Shown: positions 7,068 to 16,375 of the stretch, piece by piece
Position numbering within the stretch: position 1 is the stretch's first letter
How the letters are laid out: each line of letters starts with the position of its first letter
Assembly: GCA_017302505.1 (NCBI GenBank)
Contig: JAFLDH010000016.1
Span: 1-33,486 of the forward strand
Length of the DNA stretch: 33,486 nt
Reading direction: 5' to 3'
Source: Burkholderiales bacterium
Lineage (GTDB): Bacteria > Pseudomonadota > Gammaproteobacteria > Burkholderiales > Burkholderiaceae_C
Program-made: the position numbers and the translations under genes
The notes under the pieces: generated by a model
Told to the model about the DNA's origin: nothing
What the model saw: the letters and a program-made list of their open reading frames with translations, nothing else
The model's database searches: none

Positions 7068-8083
7068 AGAAGACTACGACGCTCAATGGCGAATCGGCGC
7101 CGCCTGCCGGACCCCGTACTTTGGAGCGCAGCCCCAAGGTGCGGCGCAAGAGCTTGCCACCGACGGATAGCGCCCATCGCGGGGGTCGCAATGGCAACCC
7201 CAAAGCGTCGCCTTCACGGGGTCGCGCCACTGGGGCGGAACTTGCGCTCCTGCCGGCCCAGCTTCTGGAGTGTGAATGGTCACACTGCCACCCTGAGCGG
7301 TTGGCCGATGAGGCATTCCAGGCCCTGAAGCAATCTATCGCCAAGAGCCAGCGGAATCGTGTGCCGATTCTTGTCCGGCCCACCGGTGATACTGTCACCG
7401 TGTCGAATCGGGTCGTTGCCCAGTACCAAATCGTTTACGGAAGGCGACGTGCGCTTGCTTGCTCGCAACTCGGCAAGCCGGTTTACGCACTGGTCCGCGA
7501 AATGGACGACCACTCGGCAGCGGCATACCTGCACGCCGAGAACAGCTTCCGCGAAGGCCTTTCAGCCTTCGAACGCGGCAATTTGTACGATAGCTTGATC
7601 TCAGACGACGATCATCGGCATTCACCGGCTCAGCACCTGTTCCGCACCCAGTTGGAATTGGCAACGGCGCTGAACGTTGATGCCGGTGATGTCAGCCGCT
7701 GCCGCTTTCTTGCGCGCCTGCCGGCCGAGATTCTCGCGATCGTCGAGTCACCTCGCGATCTTGCCGTCCATGACGCCGATGCGCTGCGTGTCGCACTCAA
7801 GAGCCACCCCGCGGAAGTGCTGCGTCGCGCGGCAGCGATCGCGGAAGCCGACGGAAAGCTCAAGGCCAGGACTGCCGTGAAGCGACTGACCGACTTTCGC
7901 GCACATGCACCGAAGCACTCGGCCCTCGAGCGCCGGCTCGAGGTGGATGCCGTTGACTACGGACGGCTCAGGATCAGTGCATCCAGGCTGCTGTCGATTG
8001 AGTTTTCGCAACCGCTGACCGAAGCGCAACTGAAACGTGTGGAGTCCGCGCTGCAGAAGGCGTTGCGCGTTCCCCGGCGCTGA
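7064..8083 (+). CDS. ParB N-terminal-domain protein, coupled to the integrase
   Basis: This 339-residue protein has a basic, disordered leader (1-55) followed by a ParB/Srx-like domain (about 60-175). The domain contains NRVPILVRP, the box-II-like VYGRRRALAC (124-133) and ENSFREGLSAFERG (159-172). A helical part after 185 is likely the DNA-binding region. Chromosomal ParB proteins bind parS and, in many cases, CTP. On an integrated element this one might stabilise the excised circle or regulate the integrase; that is inference. No ParA partner is visible. The ATG at 7064 overlaps the integrase stop as ATGA and has GGGGCGG upstream. An in-frame TTG at 7040 is less likely. Confidence 0.85.
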   Translation: MKKTTTLNGESAPPAGPRTLERSPKVRRKSLPPTDSAHRGGRNGNPKASPSRGRATGAELALLPAQLLECEWSHCHPERLADEAFQALKQSIAKSQRNRVPILVRPTGDTVTVSNRVVAQYQIVYGRRRALACSQLGKPVYALVREMDDHSAAAYLHAENSFREGLSAFERGNLYDSLISDDDHRHSPAQHLFRTQLELATALNVDAGDVSRCRFLARLPAEILAIVESPRDLAVHDADALRVALKSHPAEVLRRAAAIAEADGKLKARTAVKRLTDFRAHAPKHSALERRLEVDAVDYGRLRISASRLLSIEFSQPLTEAQLKRVESALQKALRVPRR

Positions 8084-8207
8084 TTAGTTCCGCCAACAGA
8101 AATCCGTGTCAGACCTCGAATCCGGCGAATGGGCGTGCAAGCTACTCGGCAAGTTTTGAGGAGGGTTTGGGCACCGGAAGGTGAAGACTTGAATCAGAAT
8201 CCAGCCG

Positions 8208-9545
8208 TCATGCGGCGGGGCGTGTTTTGGCTTCGAACGTAGGCTTTCTGAGCCGCCAGGTGCAGTCCAGCCCATGCTGTGCGAGTGCCGCGGCGATCTC
8301 GTGCTTCAGGTCGCCTTGTGGATCGGCCACATACACCGTCAAGTCGTCCAGGCCCAGCGCCGCGGCGACGTTGACAAGCGCATAGCCAAGTCCTGGCATC
8401 TGTCCGTCGGTGGCCAGGTATCCAGGGCCCATCAGCACAGCGTTGTCGCAATCGGCTCGGGTCCACCATACCTGTCCGCGCAGATTGGAGCTCAGCCATC
8501 CCGTGCCCAGAGCGGCACGCACGGCAGGCACAAACGCCAACACGCCGCCCGCACCACCACCATCGGCGGCGCGTGCCATCTTCCTGCTTAAGACCAATAC
8601 CGACGCGCTCGAAATAAGACGCGCATCAGGGTCGGCGAGTGGGTGTGATGCCAGCATGCTGCGGAGGTCTTCGTTGGCCGCGAGCAGCTCTTGCTGTAGG
8701 CGCCGCTCTTCGGCCTCAGATTGCCTGCGCCAGGCGGCTGAATGAGCAGATCCTTTGCGAAGCGCCTCGAGCGCTTCTTCGTGCTTCTCGTTTTCCGCTC
8801 GAACGCGTGCGTTGTATTGCACACGCGCATCCAGTTGACCCATCCTCAGCAACGCGTGCCGCGCCGGCCCAAGGTGGACGGTAGGCAAGGCCACCAGTCC
8901 ACGTGCACGGTGCGAACGATGATCCAGAGTGGCAGGCAGGCCCGCTTGACGCAGTGCGGCGTTGGCAAAGCTGCTCCACGATTGGCGCAGCTGCAGCAGC
9001 CATTTGCGCGTACCAATAAACGTGGATCTCGGCGCCCCGCTCCTTTCAGGCTTGGCGCCGTTTGCGCGACCGAACCATATCTCGGGCGGTCGCTTGCGCC
9101 CGTCGTTGATGCTGGTCGAAATCAGGAAATGAAGATGTGGATTGGGCTTGCGGCCTGTAGCGGCATCGTCACGCCGAATACCTTCGTGAATGGCATAGAG
9201 GGCCGGCATACCCTGCTCACCGTCGCGCCCCGATGACACTTGGGCGATGTGGGTCACAAAGTCGTCGACCAATTGATTCTGAAGATCATCGGGCAGATCC
9301 CGTGGGATAGCGGCCTCGATGCAAAACATTAGCCGGGCGTTCGCCCTAACGTTGGTCTGGCGGTCGAGTGCACGCCAATACTCGCGCGGATCCGATTTGG
9401 CCCACTCAGGCATGTACTTCCAGCCGATTCTGCGCACTCGATCACCCCGGGCGGAGTAGCGACCCTCGCGCAGTATGTAGTCCGCCTTTTCGGATGATGT
9501 GGATTTGCTATTTCTACGCATGTAGCTGATGTGAAAATGAAACAT
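8208..9545 (-). CDS. MOBQ relaxase, RSF1010 MobA-like
   Basis: This 445-residue relaxase should nick at oriT and pilot single-stranded DNA through another element's conjugation machine. From memory, the N-terminal about 240 residues align convincingly with RSF1010 MobA: KADYILREGRYS (probable nucleophile Tyr23), REYWRALDRQTNVRANARL, the metal-binding NPHLHFLIS (His137, His139, with His120 upstream), SINDGRKRPP, FGRANGAKPE, and DHRS...TVHLGPA. A coiled-coil segment follows (about 250-300). The last about 135 residues are not the RSF1010 primase and match nothing I recognise. The start at 9545 fits the family's MFHFHIS opening. It converges on the ParB-like gene and is divergent from the TraD-like gene. 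Confidence 0.92.
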   Translation of the reverse strand: MFHFHISYMRRNSKSTSSEKADYILREGRYSARGDRVRRIGWKYMPEWAKSDPREYWRALDRQTNVRANARLMFCIEAAIPRDLPDDLQNQLVDDFVTHIAQVSSGRDGEQGMPALYAIHEGIRRDDAATGRKPNPHLHFLISTSINDGRKRPPEIWFGRANGAKPERSGAPRSTFIGTRKWLLQLRQSWSSFANAALRQAGLPATLDHRSHRARGLVALPTVHLGPARHALLRMGQLDARVQYNARVRAENEKHEEALEALRKGSAHSAAWRRQSEAEERRLQQELLAANEDLRSMLASHPLADPDARLISSASVLVLSRKMARAADGGGAGGVLAFVPAVRAALGTGWLSSNLRGQVWWTRADCDNAVLMGPGYLATDGQMPGLGYALVNVAAALGLDDLTVYVADPQGDLKHEIAAALAQHGLDCTWRLRKPTFEAKTRPAA

Positions 9546-9572
9546 GATCTTTAATTTTTGGCACTGGAACTT

Positions 9573-9612
9573 GTGCGCTCTCAGGTATCGGAAGGTTCGC
9601 CCCTATCGGGGC
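9573..9612. other. Candidate origin of transfer (oriT)
   Basis: The intergenic stretch 9546-9764 separates the relaxase from its accessory gene, the usual place for a MOBQ oriT. GTGCGCTCTC at 9573-9582 differs by one base from the GTGCGCCCTC of the RSF1010 nic region. A GCCCC-TATC-GGGGC hairpin follows at 9599-9612 and a CTCGATCGAG palindrome lies further on. The inverted repeat that precedes nic in RSF1010 is not evident, so the exact nick site and strand are uncertain. Confidence 0.4.
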
Positions 9613-9764
9613 TCAGTTTCCTTTTTTCTTGTATCGGTCTTCGGCAGTTTGTAACTTGAAGTCAACAAAAAAAACTCGCTCGAAATCCGTGCAACGCAAC
9701 TCGATCGAGCCCGGCCGCAATACATTCACAGGCTTCCAGTGTTTCTCTTGAACAGGAGGTCGAA

Positions 9765-10202
9765 ATGGCTAAGGATGGAAAGGCAGCGAATACGAAACTG
9801 ACGCAAAGTCTGTCAGCAGCATCAACCCGAAGCGAGAGAGCATTGGCTGCTCTCAGAGCGGCAGAGGCCGCACGAAGCCGCCGAATCAAGGAGGAGATCG
9901 AAAAGCTGGAGCGCAACGCCGCTGCAGAGCGGAACGCCGCGCGAAAGCTCCATCGCCAAAAGGTCCGGCAACGGCGAGGCTTCTTTGCGGCCAAACTGGG
10001 GCAGTTGGTGATTTGCGCACTGGAACGGCAAGGCAAGACTGGCGTGTTGCTCACGGCCGCCGATCTGGACATATTGGCGCCCGACGAACTCGCCGAACTA
10101 CTTTCTCTTATGCAACCCGACGCTGGCGACGAGCCACAAAGTGCGACACGCTCGCACCCGAAGCCCCAGGCAAAGGGTGTGGATCTCAATTTGGACGAAT
10201 AG
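9765..10202 (+). CDS. Small coiled-coil mobilization accessory protein (TraD-like)
   Basis: This 145-residue basic, helical protein has a charged coiled coil (about 25-70, AERNAARKLHRQKVRQRR) leading into FFAAKLGQLVICALE, then a short helical tail ending at an acidic LNLDE. Small proteins with an (R)RK-rich coil followed by LG-x-LV accompany MOBQ relaxases as TraD/MobC-like nicking accessories. That assignment rests on this pattern and on the divergent position beside the relaxase. The ATG at 9765 has a strong AGGAGG seven bases upstream. Confidence 0.65.
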   Translation: MAKDGKAANTKLTQSLSAASTRSERALAALRAAEAARSRRIKEEIEKLERNAAAERNAARKLHRQKVRQRRGFFAAKLGQLVICALERQGKTGVLLTAADLDILAPDELAELLSLMQPDAGDEPQSATRSHPKPQAKGVDLNLDE

Positions 10203-10263
10203 TCACCGGGCTCTCCAAGCCGGCCCTTTCCGGCTACCAGTCAAGAAACTCGTTAAGTGCGCA

Positions 10264-10557
10264 TCACGCCACCGTGAAACCGGCGGTTTCGATGTTTGTT
10301 TTCGTCGTCGTATTGTTCTCGATATCGTTGAGGCACTCGAAATCGAAACTGCCTTGCAGGCTGCAATCCAGGCAAATGTGGCGAAGACTTCGTGCTCGCA
10401 AGATCGAGCACGTTGCGGTTTCGATTTCGGAAAGGTCAACGGTGTCGTTGTTGTCGGTGGCGTGAAACTCGGTCGCGGTGCAGGCACCGATGGCGATACC
10501 GTGCTTCGAGTAGGCTACGCAATCGTGAACGGGTTCGAATTGCCGCAACTGCACCAA
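10264..10557 (-). CDS. Possible small hypothetical protein (doubtful)
   Basis: An open leftward frame of 97 residues has a natural-looking composition (for example ATEFHATDNNDTVDLSEIE, and cysteines in RHICLDCSLQ). Its only starts are TTG at 10557 or GTG at 10554, with no ribosome-binding site. The opposite strand is also open in the mirror frame (10141-10575), and purine/pyrimidine periodicity does not separate the two. It may be a decayed gene or no gene at all. The surrounding stretch 10203-10931 holds nothing else I recognise. Confidence 0.25.
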   Translation of the reverse strand: MVQLRQFEPVHDCVAYSKHGIAIGACTATEFHATDNNDTVDLSEIETATCSILRARSLRHICLDCSLQGSFDFECLNDIENNTTTKTNIETAGFTVA

Positions 10558-10934
10558 TCGATTGGCGTCGACTGAAGTCCGACAACCCGAGAATCTCTTC
10601 CGTACTCAGTGGAACGGGGGTCGATGCGATTCGCTACACACGCCGCGGTTGGCGAGCCGGGCTTGCGAACTTCCACCCGAATCATTCTTCGCCAGTGACG
10701 TTGCCGCGGCCTGTCGCGTCCCGCTGAGAATTCAGCATTCCCTTTCGGACTTCACCAGCGCACTGACCATCGGGAAAGTTGCCAATTCAGAGGACCAATT
10801 CCCAACGGAACGGATCCCCCAGGCTTGTGCACCGCTCGTTGTGAAACCCGTTCGTTCTTTGCCGCCATCCCACTTCGCTTGATAGGATCCAGTTATGGGC
10901 GTGAAGCCTGCAGAACTCGGCGAAGGGGAAGGTG

Positions 10935-13337
10935 ATGCGAGACGGCGTGATCACCGAGGCGGACACCTGCCGCGAGTTCGTCACCCCGAAGCTCGTGGAG
11001 GCTGGATGGGGCGTGGCGCCCCACGCCATCGGCGAACAGCGCAGCTTCACCAACGGCCGCATCATCGTGGCCGGCGGCAAGGTACGGCGCGGCAAGCAGA
11101 AACGTGCCGATTACCTGCTGTACTACCGCCGCGACTATCCCCTGGCCGTCGTCGAAGCCAAGGAGATCGGCCTACCCGCCGAGACCGGCGTGCAGCAGGC
11201 CCGAGAGTACGCGGAGATCCTGGGGCTCAAGTTCGCCTACGCGACCAACGGCCACCGCATCATCGAGATCGACTACACCGCCGGCACCGAGCGCGAGGTC
11301 GACCGCTACGCCACGCCCGACGAGCTGTTTGCCCGCCTGACCAGCACGGCGCGTCTTACCCAGGAAGCCGCATCACACCTGTTGGAGCCGTTCAACCTGT
11401 TGTCGGGCAAAGTGCCCCGCTACTACCAGCAGATCGCCATTCAGCGCGTGATCGAGGCGATCCTGCGGGGCGACAAGCGCATCCTCGCCACCCTGGCCAC
11501 AGGCACCGGCAAGACCTGCGTCGCGTTCCAGATCTGCTGGAAGCTGTGGAGCAGCCGCTGGAACCGCACCGCCGAATACCGCCGACCGAAGATCCTGTTC
11601 CTGGCCGACCGCAACATCCTGGTCGACGACCCGATGGCCAAGATGTTCGCACCCTTCGGCGACGCCCGCCATAAGATCGCCGGCGGCGACGTCAGCCAGA
11701 GCCGGGACATGTACTTCGGCATCTATCAGGCGCTCTCCACCGCCAGCACGGACGTCTTCCGGCAGTACCGCCCTGACTTCTTTGACTTGATCATCATCGA
11801 CGAGTGCCACCGCGGCTCCAGCCGCGACGAGAGTGCCTGGCGCGCCGTCCTGGACTACTTCGCCCCTGCGGTGCAGTTCGGCATGACGGCGACGCCGCTG
11901 CGCGAAGAGTCGCGCGACAGCTACGAGTACTTCGGCAACCCCGTCTACACCTACAGCCTGCGCCAGGGCATCGAGGACGGCTTCCTCGCGCCCTATCGCG
12001 TGCACCGGGTGATCACCACCGTCGACGCGGCTGGCTGGCGGCCGAGCAAGGACGAACTGGACCGCTACGGCCGCGAAGTGCCCGACGACGAGTACCAGAC
12101 CAAGGACTTCGAGCGTGTCGTGGCCCTGCGCGCCCGTACGCGGGCAATGGCCCGGCACCTGACCGACTTCCTGAAAGGCACCGACCGCTTCGCCAAGACG
12201 CTGGTGTTCTGCGTCGACCAGGAACACGCCGCGGAAATGCGGCAGGAGCTGGTCAACCTCAACAGCGATCTGGTCAAGCAGTACCCGGACTATGTCTGCC
12301 GCGTCACCGCCGACGAAGGCGCCATCGGCCTGACCCATCTGGCGCATTTCCAAGACGTCGACAAGCCGGCGCCCGTCATCCTCACCACCTCCCAGCTGCT
12401 GACCACCGGCGTCGATGCCGAGATGGTCAAGAACGTGGTGCTGGCTCGCGTCGTCGGATCGCGCGCCGAGTTCAAGCAGATCGTGGGGCGCGGTACGCGG
12501 CTGAAGGTCGACTATGGCAAGGAGTACTTCAACATCATCGACTTCACCGGCACGGCCACCCGCCACTTTGCCGATCCGGACTTCGACGGTGAGCCCGCGC
12601 TGATCGAGGAGGTAACGGTCGACGAGTCGGGCGAACAGGTCAGCGTCACGGAGACGGCTCCCGAAACGCCGCCCGAAGCCCAGGCTGTGGGGTACGAGGT
12701 GCCGAAAGAGCAGATCGGTCCGGGTGCAGGCGGCGTTCTCATCAACGAGCCGCCGCCCGAGCCGCGCAAGTTCTACATCGACGTTGGCGAAGTCGAAGTC
12801 ATCGGCCACCTGGTCTACGACCTGGACACCGACGGCAAGAAGCTGCAGGTGGTGAAGTACACCGAGTACTCCGGCCGCGCCGTGCGCACCCTGTACCCCA
12901 CCCGCGAGGCCCTGCAATCGGCCTGGGCCGACCCCGATACGCGCAGCGAGGTGCTGCGCGAGCTCACCGAGCGCGGCATCAGCTTCGAGGAGCTGGCCGC
13001 CAGCAGCGACCAGCCCGATGCCGACCCCTTCGACCTGCTGTGCCATTTGGCCTGGAACGCACCGCTGCTCACCCGCCGCCAGCGCGCCGAAGCGGCCCGT
13101 CGCCGGGCGCAGGACCTGTTCGGCCAGTACGGTGACACCGCGCGCGAGATCCTGGCGCTGCTGCTCGAACGCTACGTCGAGCGCGGCATCCTGCAGTTCA
13201 GCACGCTGTCCGAGCTGATGAAGGTCCAGCCCTTCGACCGCTACGGCAGCCCCGCCGAGATCGCGACCCGCCATTTCGGCGGCGTGCGCGGCATGAAGGA
13301 CGCCGTCTCCCGCCTGCAGACCGCGCTCTACCAATAA
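10935..13337 (+). CDS. hsdR: Type I restriction enzyme, R (motor/nuclease) subunit
   Basis: This protein of about 800 residues is the DNA translocase and endonuclease of the type I complex. The N-terminal PD-(D/E)xK nuclease shows Asp59 (ADYLLYY), Glu74-x-Lys76 (VVEAKE) and a following Q-x-x-x-Y (QQAREY). Superfamily 2 helicase motifs follow: Walker A TGTGKT (189-194), DECH (289-292), TATP (318-321) and QIVGRGTRL. The C-terminal part should contact HsdM/HsdS. Its length fits the shorter, EcoEI-like R subunits. GTG (10932) and ATG (10935) are adjacent start choices after GAAGGGGAAG; I take ATG. It is the first gene of a four-gene operon. Confidence 0.96.
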   Translation: MRDGVITEADTCREFVTPKLVEAGWGVAPHAIGEQRSFTNGRIIVAGGKVRRGKQKRADYLLYYRRDYPLAVVEAKEIGLPAETGVQQAREYAEILGLKFAYATNGHRIIEIDYTAGTEREVDRYATPDELFARLTSTARLTQEAASHLLEPFNLLSGKVPRYYQQIAIQRVIEAILRGDKRILATLATGTGKTCVAFQICWKLWSSRWNRTAEYRRPKILFLADRNILVDDPMAKMFAPFGDARHKIAGGDVSQSRDMYFGIYQALSTASTDVFRQYRPDFFDLIIIDECHRGSSRDESAWRAVLDYFAPAVQFGMTATPLREESRDSYEYFGNPVYTYSLRQGIEDGFLAPYRVHRVITTVDAAGWRPSKDELDRYGREVPDDEYQTKDFERVVALRARTRAMARHLTDFLKGTDRFAKTLVFCVDQEHAAEMRQELVNLNSDLVKQYPDYVCRVTADEGAIGLTHLAHFQDVDKPAPVILTTSQLLTTGVDAEMVKNVVLARVVGSRAEFKQIVGRGTRLKVDYGKEYFNIIDFTGTATRHFADPDFDGEPALIEEVTVDESGEQVSVTETAPETPPEAQAVGYEVPKEQIGPGAGGVLINEPPPEPRKFYIDVGEVEVIGHLVYDLDTDGKKLQVVKYTEYSGRAVRTLYPTREALQSAWADPDTRSEVLRELTERGISFEELAASSDQPDADPFDLLCHLAWNAPLLTRRQRAEAARRRAQDLFGQYGDTAREILALLLERYVERGILQFSTLSELMKVQPFDRYGSPAEIATRHFGGVRGMKDAVSRLQTALYQ

Positions 13338-13364
13338 CGACAAGACACGCGAGAACCCGAATCG

Positions 13365-15227
13365 ATGCCCCGTTCCAAACGTCCAGCGGCTGCCGCCACC
13401 ACCGCCGACGCCGCCGTTGCAAAGAAACCCCGCGCCGCGCGCAAGGCCAAGGCGCCGCTCACCACCCGCGAGAACCTGTCGGCGCTGATCGGCACCGCCC
13501 GCCAGATCCTGCGCAAGGACAAGGGGCTCAATGGCGACGTGGATCGCCTGCCGCTGCTCACCTGGGTGATGTTCCTCAAGTTCCTAGACGACCTCGAAGC
13601 CGTGCACGAGCAGGAGGCCGAACTCGACGGCAAGCGCTACCAGCCCATCATCGAGGCGCCATACCGCTGGCGAGACTGGGCCGCGCGCGAGGACGGCCTG
13701 ACCGGCGACGAGCTGCTGGCCTTCATCAACCAGGATGAGACCCACCGCGCCGATGGCTCGCGCGGCGCGGGCTTGTTCGCCTACCTGCGAGCCCTGGCCG
13801 GCAGCGGCGAGAAGGGCAGCCAGCGCGAAGTCATCGCCAACGTCTTCAAGGGCGTGCAGAACCGCATGGTCAGCGGCTACCTGCAGCGCGACATCGTCAA
13901 CAAGATCAACGGCATCCACTTCAGCAGCAGCGAGGAGATCCACACCCTCTCGCACCTGTATGAATCGATGCTGCGCGAGATGCGCGACGCCGCGGGCGAC
14001 TCAGGCGAGTTCTACACCCCGCGCCCCGTGGTGCGCTTCATGGTGCAGGTGACCGACCCGCGCCTGGGCGAGACCGTGCTCGACCCCGCCTGCGGCACCG
14101 GTGGATTCCTGGTGGAGGCCTACGACCACCTGGCCCCGCAGGTGACCACGCCCGAACAACGCCGCACCCTGCAGCGAGACACCCTCTACGGCCAGGAAGC
14201 CAAGCCGCTGCCCTACATGCTGGCGCAGATGAACCTGCTGCTGCACGGGCTGGAAGCTCCGCAGATCGCCTACGGCAACACGCTGGACCGCCGCGTCAAC
14301 GAGATCGGCCACAGCGAACGCGTGGACGTGATCCTGACCAACCCGCCCTTCGGCGGCGAGGAGGAGGTCGGTATCAAGGCCAACTTCCCGCCCAACATGC
14401 AGACGGCGGAAACGGCGCTGCTGTTCCTGCAGTACATCATGCGCAAGCTGCGCGTGGCGGGTGCACCTGTACCCGGCGGCAAGCCCGCTGCGCGTGGCGG
14501 CCGTGCGGCCGTGGTCGTGCCCAACGGCACCTTGTTCGGCGACGGCATCAGCGCCGCCATCAAGGAGGAGCTGCTCAAGGCGTTCCGCCTGCACACCATC
14601 GTTCGCCTGCCGCAAGGCGTGTTCGCGCCCTACACCGACATCCCGGCCAACCTGCTGTTCTTCGAGCGCGGCGGCCCGACCGACACCATCTGGTACTACG
14701 AGCTTCCCTTGCCCGAAGGGCGCAAGAAATACAGCAAGACTGCGCCGCTGCAGTTCGAGGAGTTCGCAACTGCCCGGGCCTGGTGGAACGCCCGCGAGGA
14801 GGGGCCGCAGGCCTGGAAAGTGGACTTCGCCGCCAGGCGCGCTGCTGCTGTGGAGGCCGCCACGCCGCACTGGCAGCGTGCCGAAGCCGAGCGCAACGCG
14901 GCGCTCTCACTGGGCAAGCCGATTCGCGAACTGGAACAGGTCGCACAGGCCGCGGCAAACAGCGACAAGGCCGCGCTGCAGGACAAGCTGCGGGTGCTCA
15001 AGGCCGATCAGCAGGCCCACGAGCACGCAGCCAAGGTGGCCCAGGCCGAGGGCGATGCCCTGTACTGGCCCATCTACAACCTGGACCTCAAGAACCCGCA
15101 CGCCCGCGCGGGCCTGGAGCACGCCGACCCGAAGTACCTGATCGCGTCGATGCGCAGCCACGAGGCCGAGGTGATGCGGCTGCTGGGTGAGATCGAGGCG
15201 CTGGTCAGCGCGGTGGACGGCGAATGA
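13365..15227 (+). CDS. hsdM: Type I restriction-modification methyltransferase subunit
   Basis: This 620-residue N6-adenine methyltransferase has the SAM-binding motif I DPACGTGGF (240-248) and the catalytic motif IV NPPFGG (326-331). An HsdM N-terminal helical domain (about 35-190) comes first, and a long Ala/Glu-rich helical C-terminus (about 500-620) is likely for HsdS contact. An alanine/lysine-rich 30-residue leader is probably disordered. It lies 27 bases after hsdR. Its last four bases overlap the hsdS start (ATGA), so HsdM and HsdS synthesis is coupled. Confidence 0.97.
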   Translation: MPRSKRPAAAATTADAAVAKKPRAARKAKAPLTTRENLSALIGTARQILRKDKGLNGDVDRLPLLTWVMFLKFLDDLEAVHEQEAELDGKRYQPIIEAPYRWRDWAAREDGLTGDELLAFINQDETHRADGSRGAGLFAYLRALAGSGEKGSQREVIANVFKGVQNRMVSGYLQRDIVNKINGIHFSSSEEIHTLSHLYESMLREMRDAAGDSGEFYTPRPVVRFMVQVTDPRLGETVLDPACGTGGFLVEAYDHLAPQVTTPEQRRTLQRDTLYGQEAKPLPYMLAQMNLLLHGLEAPQIAYGNTLDRRVNEIGHSERVDVILTNPPFGGEEEVGIKANFPPNMQTAETALLFLQYIMRKLRVAGAPVPGGKPAARGGRAAVVVPNGTLFGDGISAAIKEELLKAFRLHTIVRLPQGVFAPYTDIPANLLFFERGGPTDTIWYYELPLPEGRKKYSKTAPLQFEEFATARAWWNAREEGPQAWKVDFAARRAAAVEAATPHWQRAEAERNAALSLGKPIRELEQVAQAAANSDKAALQDKLRVLKADQQAHEHAAKVAQAEGDALYWPIYNLDLKNPHARAGLEHADPKYLIASMRSHEAEVMRLLGEIEALVSAVDGE

Positions 15228-16375
15228 AGGGGTGGTCCAAAGTTGCCCTGGGCGAGTTGCTGCGGCGCTCCGATGAGGCCACGGTACTTGACCCCGCAGC
15301 CGAATACCACGAGGTGACGATCAAGCTGTGGGGCAGAGGCGTCGTCAGCCGGGGCAAGGTCCGCGGCGGCGACGTCGTTTCGGTTCGCCGTGTCGTTCGC
15401 GCCAATCAGCTGATCCTGTCGAAGATCGACGCACGCAACGGTGCGATCGGTCTGGTACCGCCCGAACTCGACGGCGCCATCGTCAGCAATGACTTCCCGT
15501 CGTTCGAGTTTCGCGACCCAGAGCGATGCGACGCCGCCTTCATGGGCTGGCTGGTCCGCTCGGCGCCATTCGTCGAACTGTGCAAGGCCGCCAGCGAAGG
15601 CACCACCAACCGCGTGCGCATCAAGGAAGACCGGTTTCTCGATCAGCAGATCGGGCTTCCTCCACTGTCAGAACAACAAGCCATCGTCGCCCGCCTCGAC
15701 GCGCTGGCCGAGAAGACGCGGGAAGTCGAAGCGCATCTGGATGCCGTCGAGCGTGATTCGGAGCGGCTCGTGAGGTCCTACATCTTCCATCCCGCAGGTG
15801 ATCAGGCCATCAAGCGGCCTCTGTCCGAACTGGTACAGCATCGGCCGACGGATATCTCCGTCGACAGAACGGCGCAGTACCGCTTTGCCGGCGTTTACTC
15901 GTTCGGGCGCGGCGTGTTTCCAAGCGTCGTCAAGGCTGGTAGCGAGTTCGCCTACGAGCGGCTCTCGACCGTTCGTTCTGGCGACTTCACATACCCCAAA
16001 CTGATGGCCTGGGAAGGCGCGCTTGGCGTCGTTCCGCCGGCCTGTGACGGGATGGTTGTATCGCCCGAGTTCCCGGTTTTCAGCATCAACACCGACGAGG
16101 TCTTGCCCGAGATTCTGGACATCTATTTCCGCACGCCAGAGGTCTGGCCAGCGCTCGCGGAGCTGAGCGGCGGCACGAACCTTCGCCGCCGTCGCCTGCA
16201 GCCGTCCGCCTTCCTGCGCTACGAAATGCCTGTGCCGCCAATGGCAACGCAGCTGATGGTTCGCGAGGCGTTTCGACGGACCCAGGCCCTGAAGTCGAAG
16301 CACGCTGCCATCCGCCAGGCCAACGCCGCGCTACTTCCCGCCACGCTGGAGCGGCTATTCGCCGGGAGCGTGTAG
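15224..16375 (+). CDS. hsdS: Type I restriction-modification specificity subunit
   Basis: This 383-residue DNA-recognition subunit has two target-recognition halves, about 1-145 and 195-340. The first ends with IGLPPLSEQQAIVARLDAL and the second with MPVPPMATQLMVREAFRR, each leading into a helical spacer as expected for HsdS. It sets the recognition sequence for both methylation and restriction; that sequence cannot be read from the protein. It is slightly short for the family but appears complete. The start overlaps the hsdM stop by four bases, and its own TAG stop shares a base with the GTG of the SIR2 gene. Confidence 0.95.
   Translation: MKGWSKVALGELLRRSDEATVLDPAAEYHEVTIKLWGRGVVSRGKVRGGDVVSVRRVVRANQLILSKIDARNGAIGLVPPELDGAIVSNDFPSFEFRDPERCDAAFMGWLVRSAPFVELCKAASEGTTNRVRIKEDRFLDQQIGLPPLSEQQAIVARLDALAEKTREVEAHLDAVERDSERLVRSYIFHPAGDQAIKRPLSELVQHRPTDISVDRTAQYRFAGVYSFGRGVFPSVVKAGSEFAYERLSTVRSGDFTYPKLMAWEGALGVVPPACDGMVVSPEFPVFSINTDEVLPEILDIYFRTPEVWPALAELSGGTNLRRRRLQPSAFLRYEMPVPPMATQLMVREAFRRTQALKSKHAAIRQANAALLPATLERLFAGSV

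Noticed and set aside
5178-10202. Self-transmissible conjugative element
   Set aside because: There are no VirB/TraC ATPase, coupling protein or pilus genes in the window; a mobilizable element fits better.
11373-13343. Leftward 656-residue open frame opposite hsdR
   Set aside because: It mirrors hsdR codon for codon and has the Val/Gly/Ala/Gln-rich composition of an antisense frame in GC-rich DNA; hsdR has all expected motifs.
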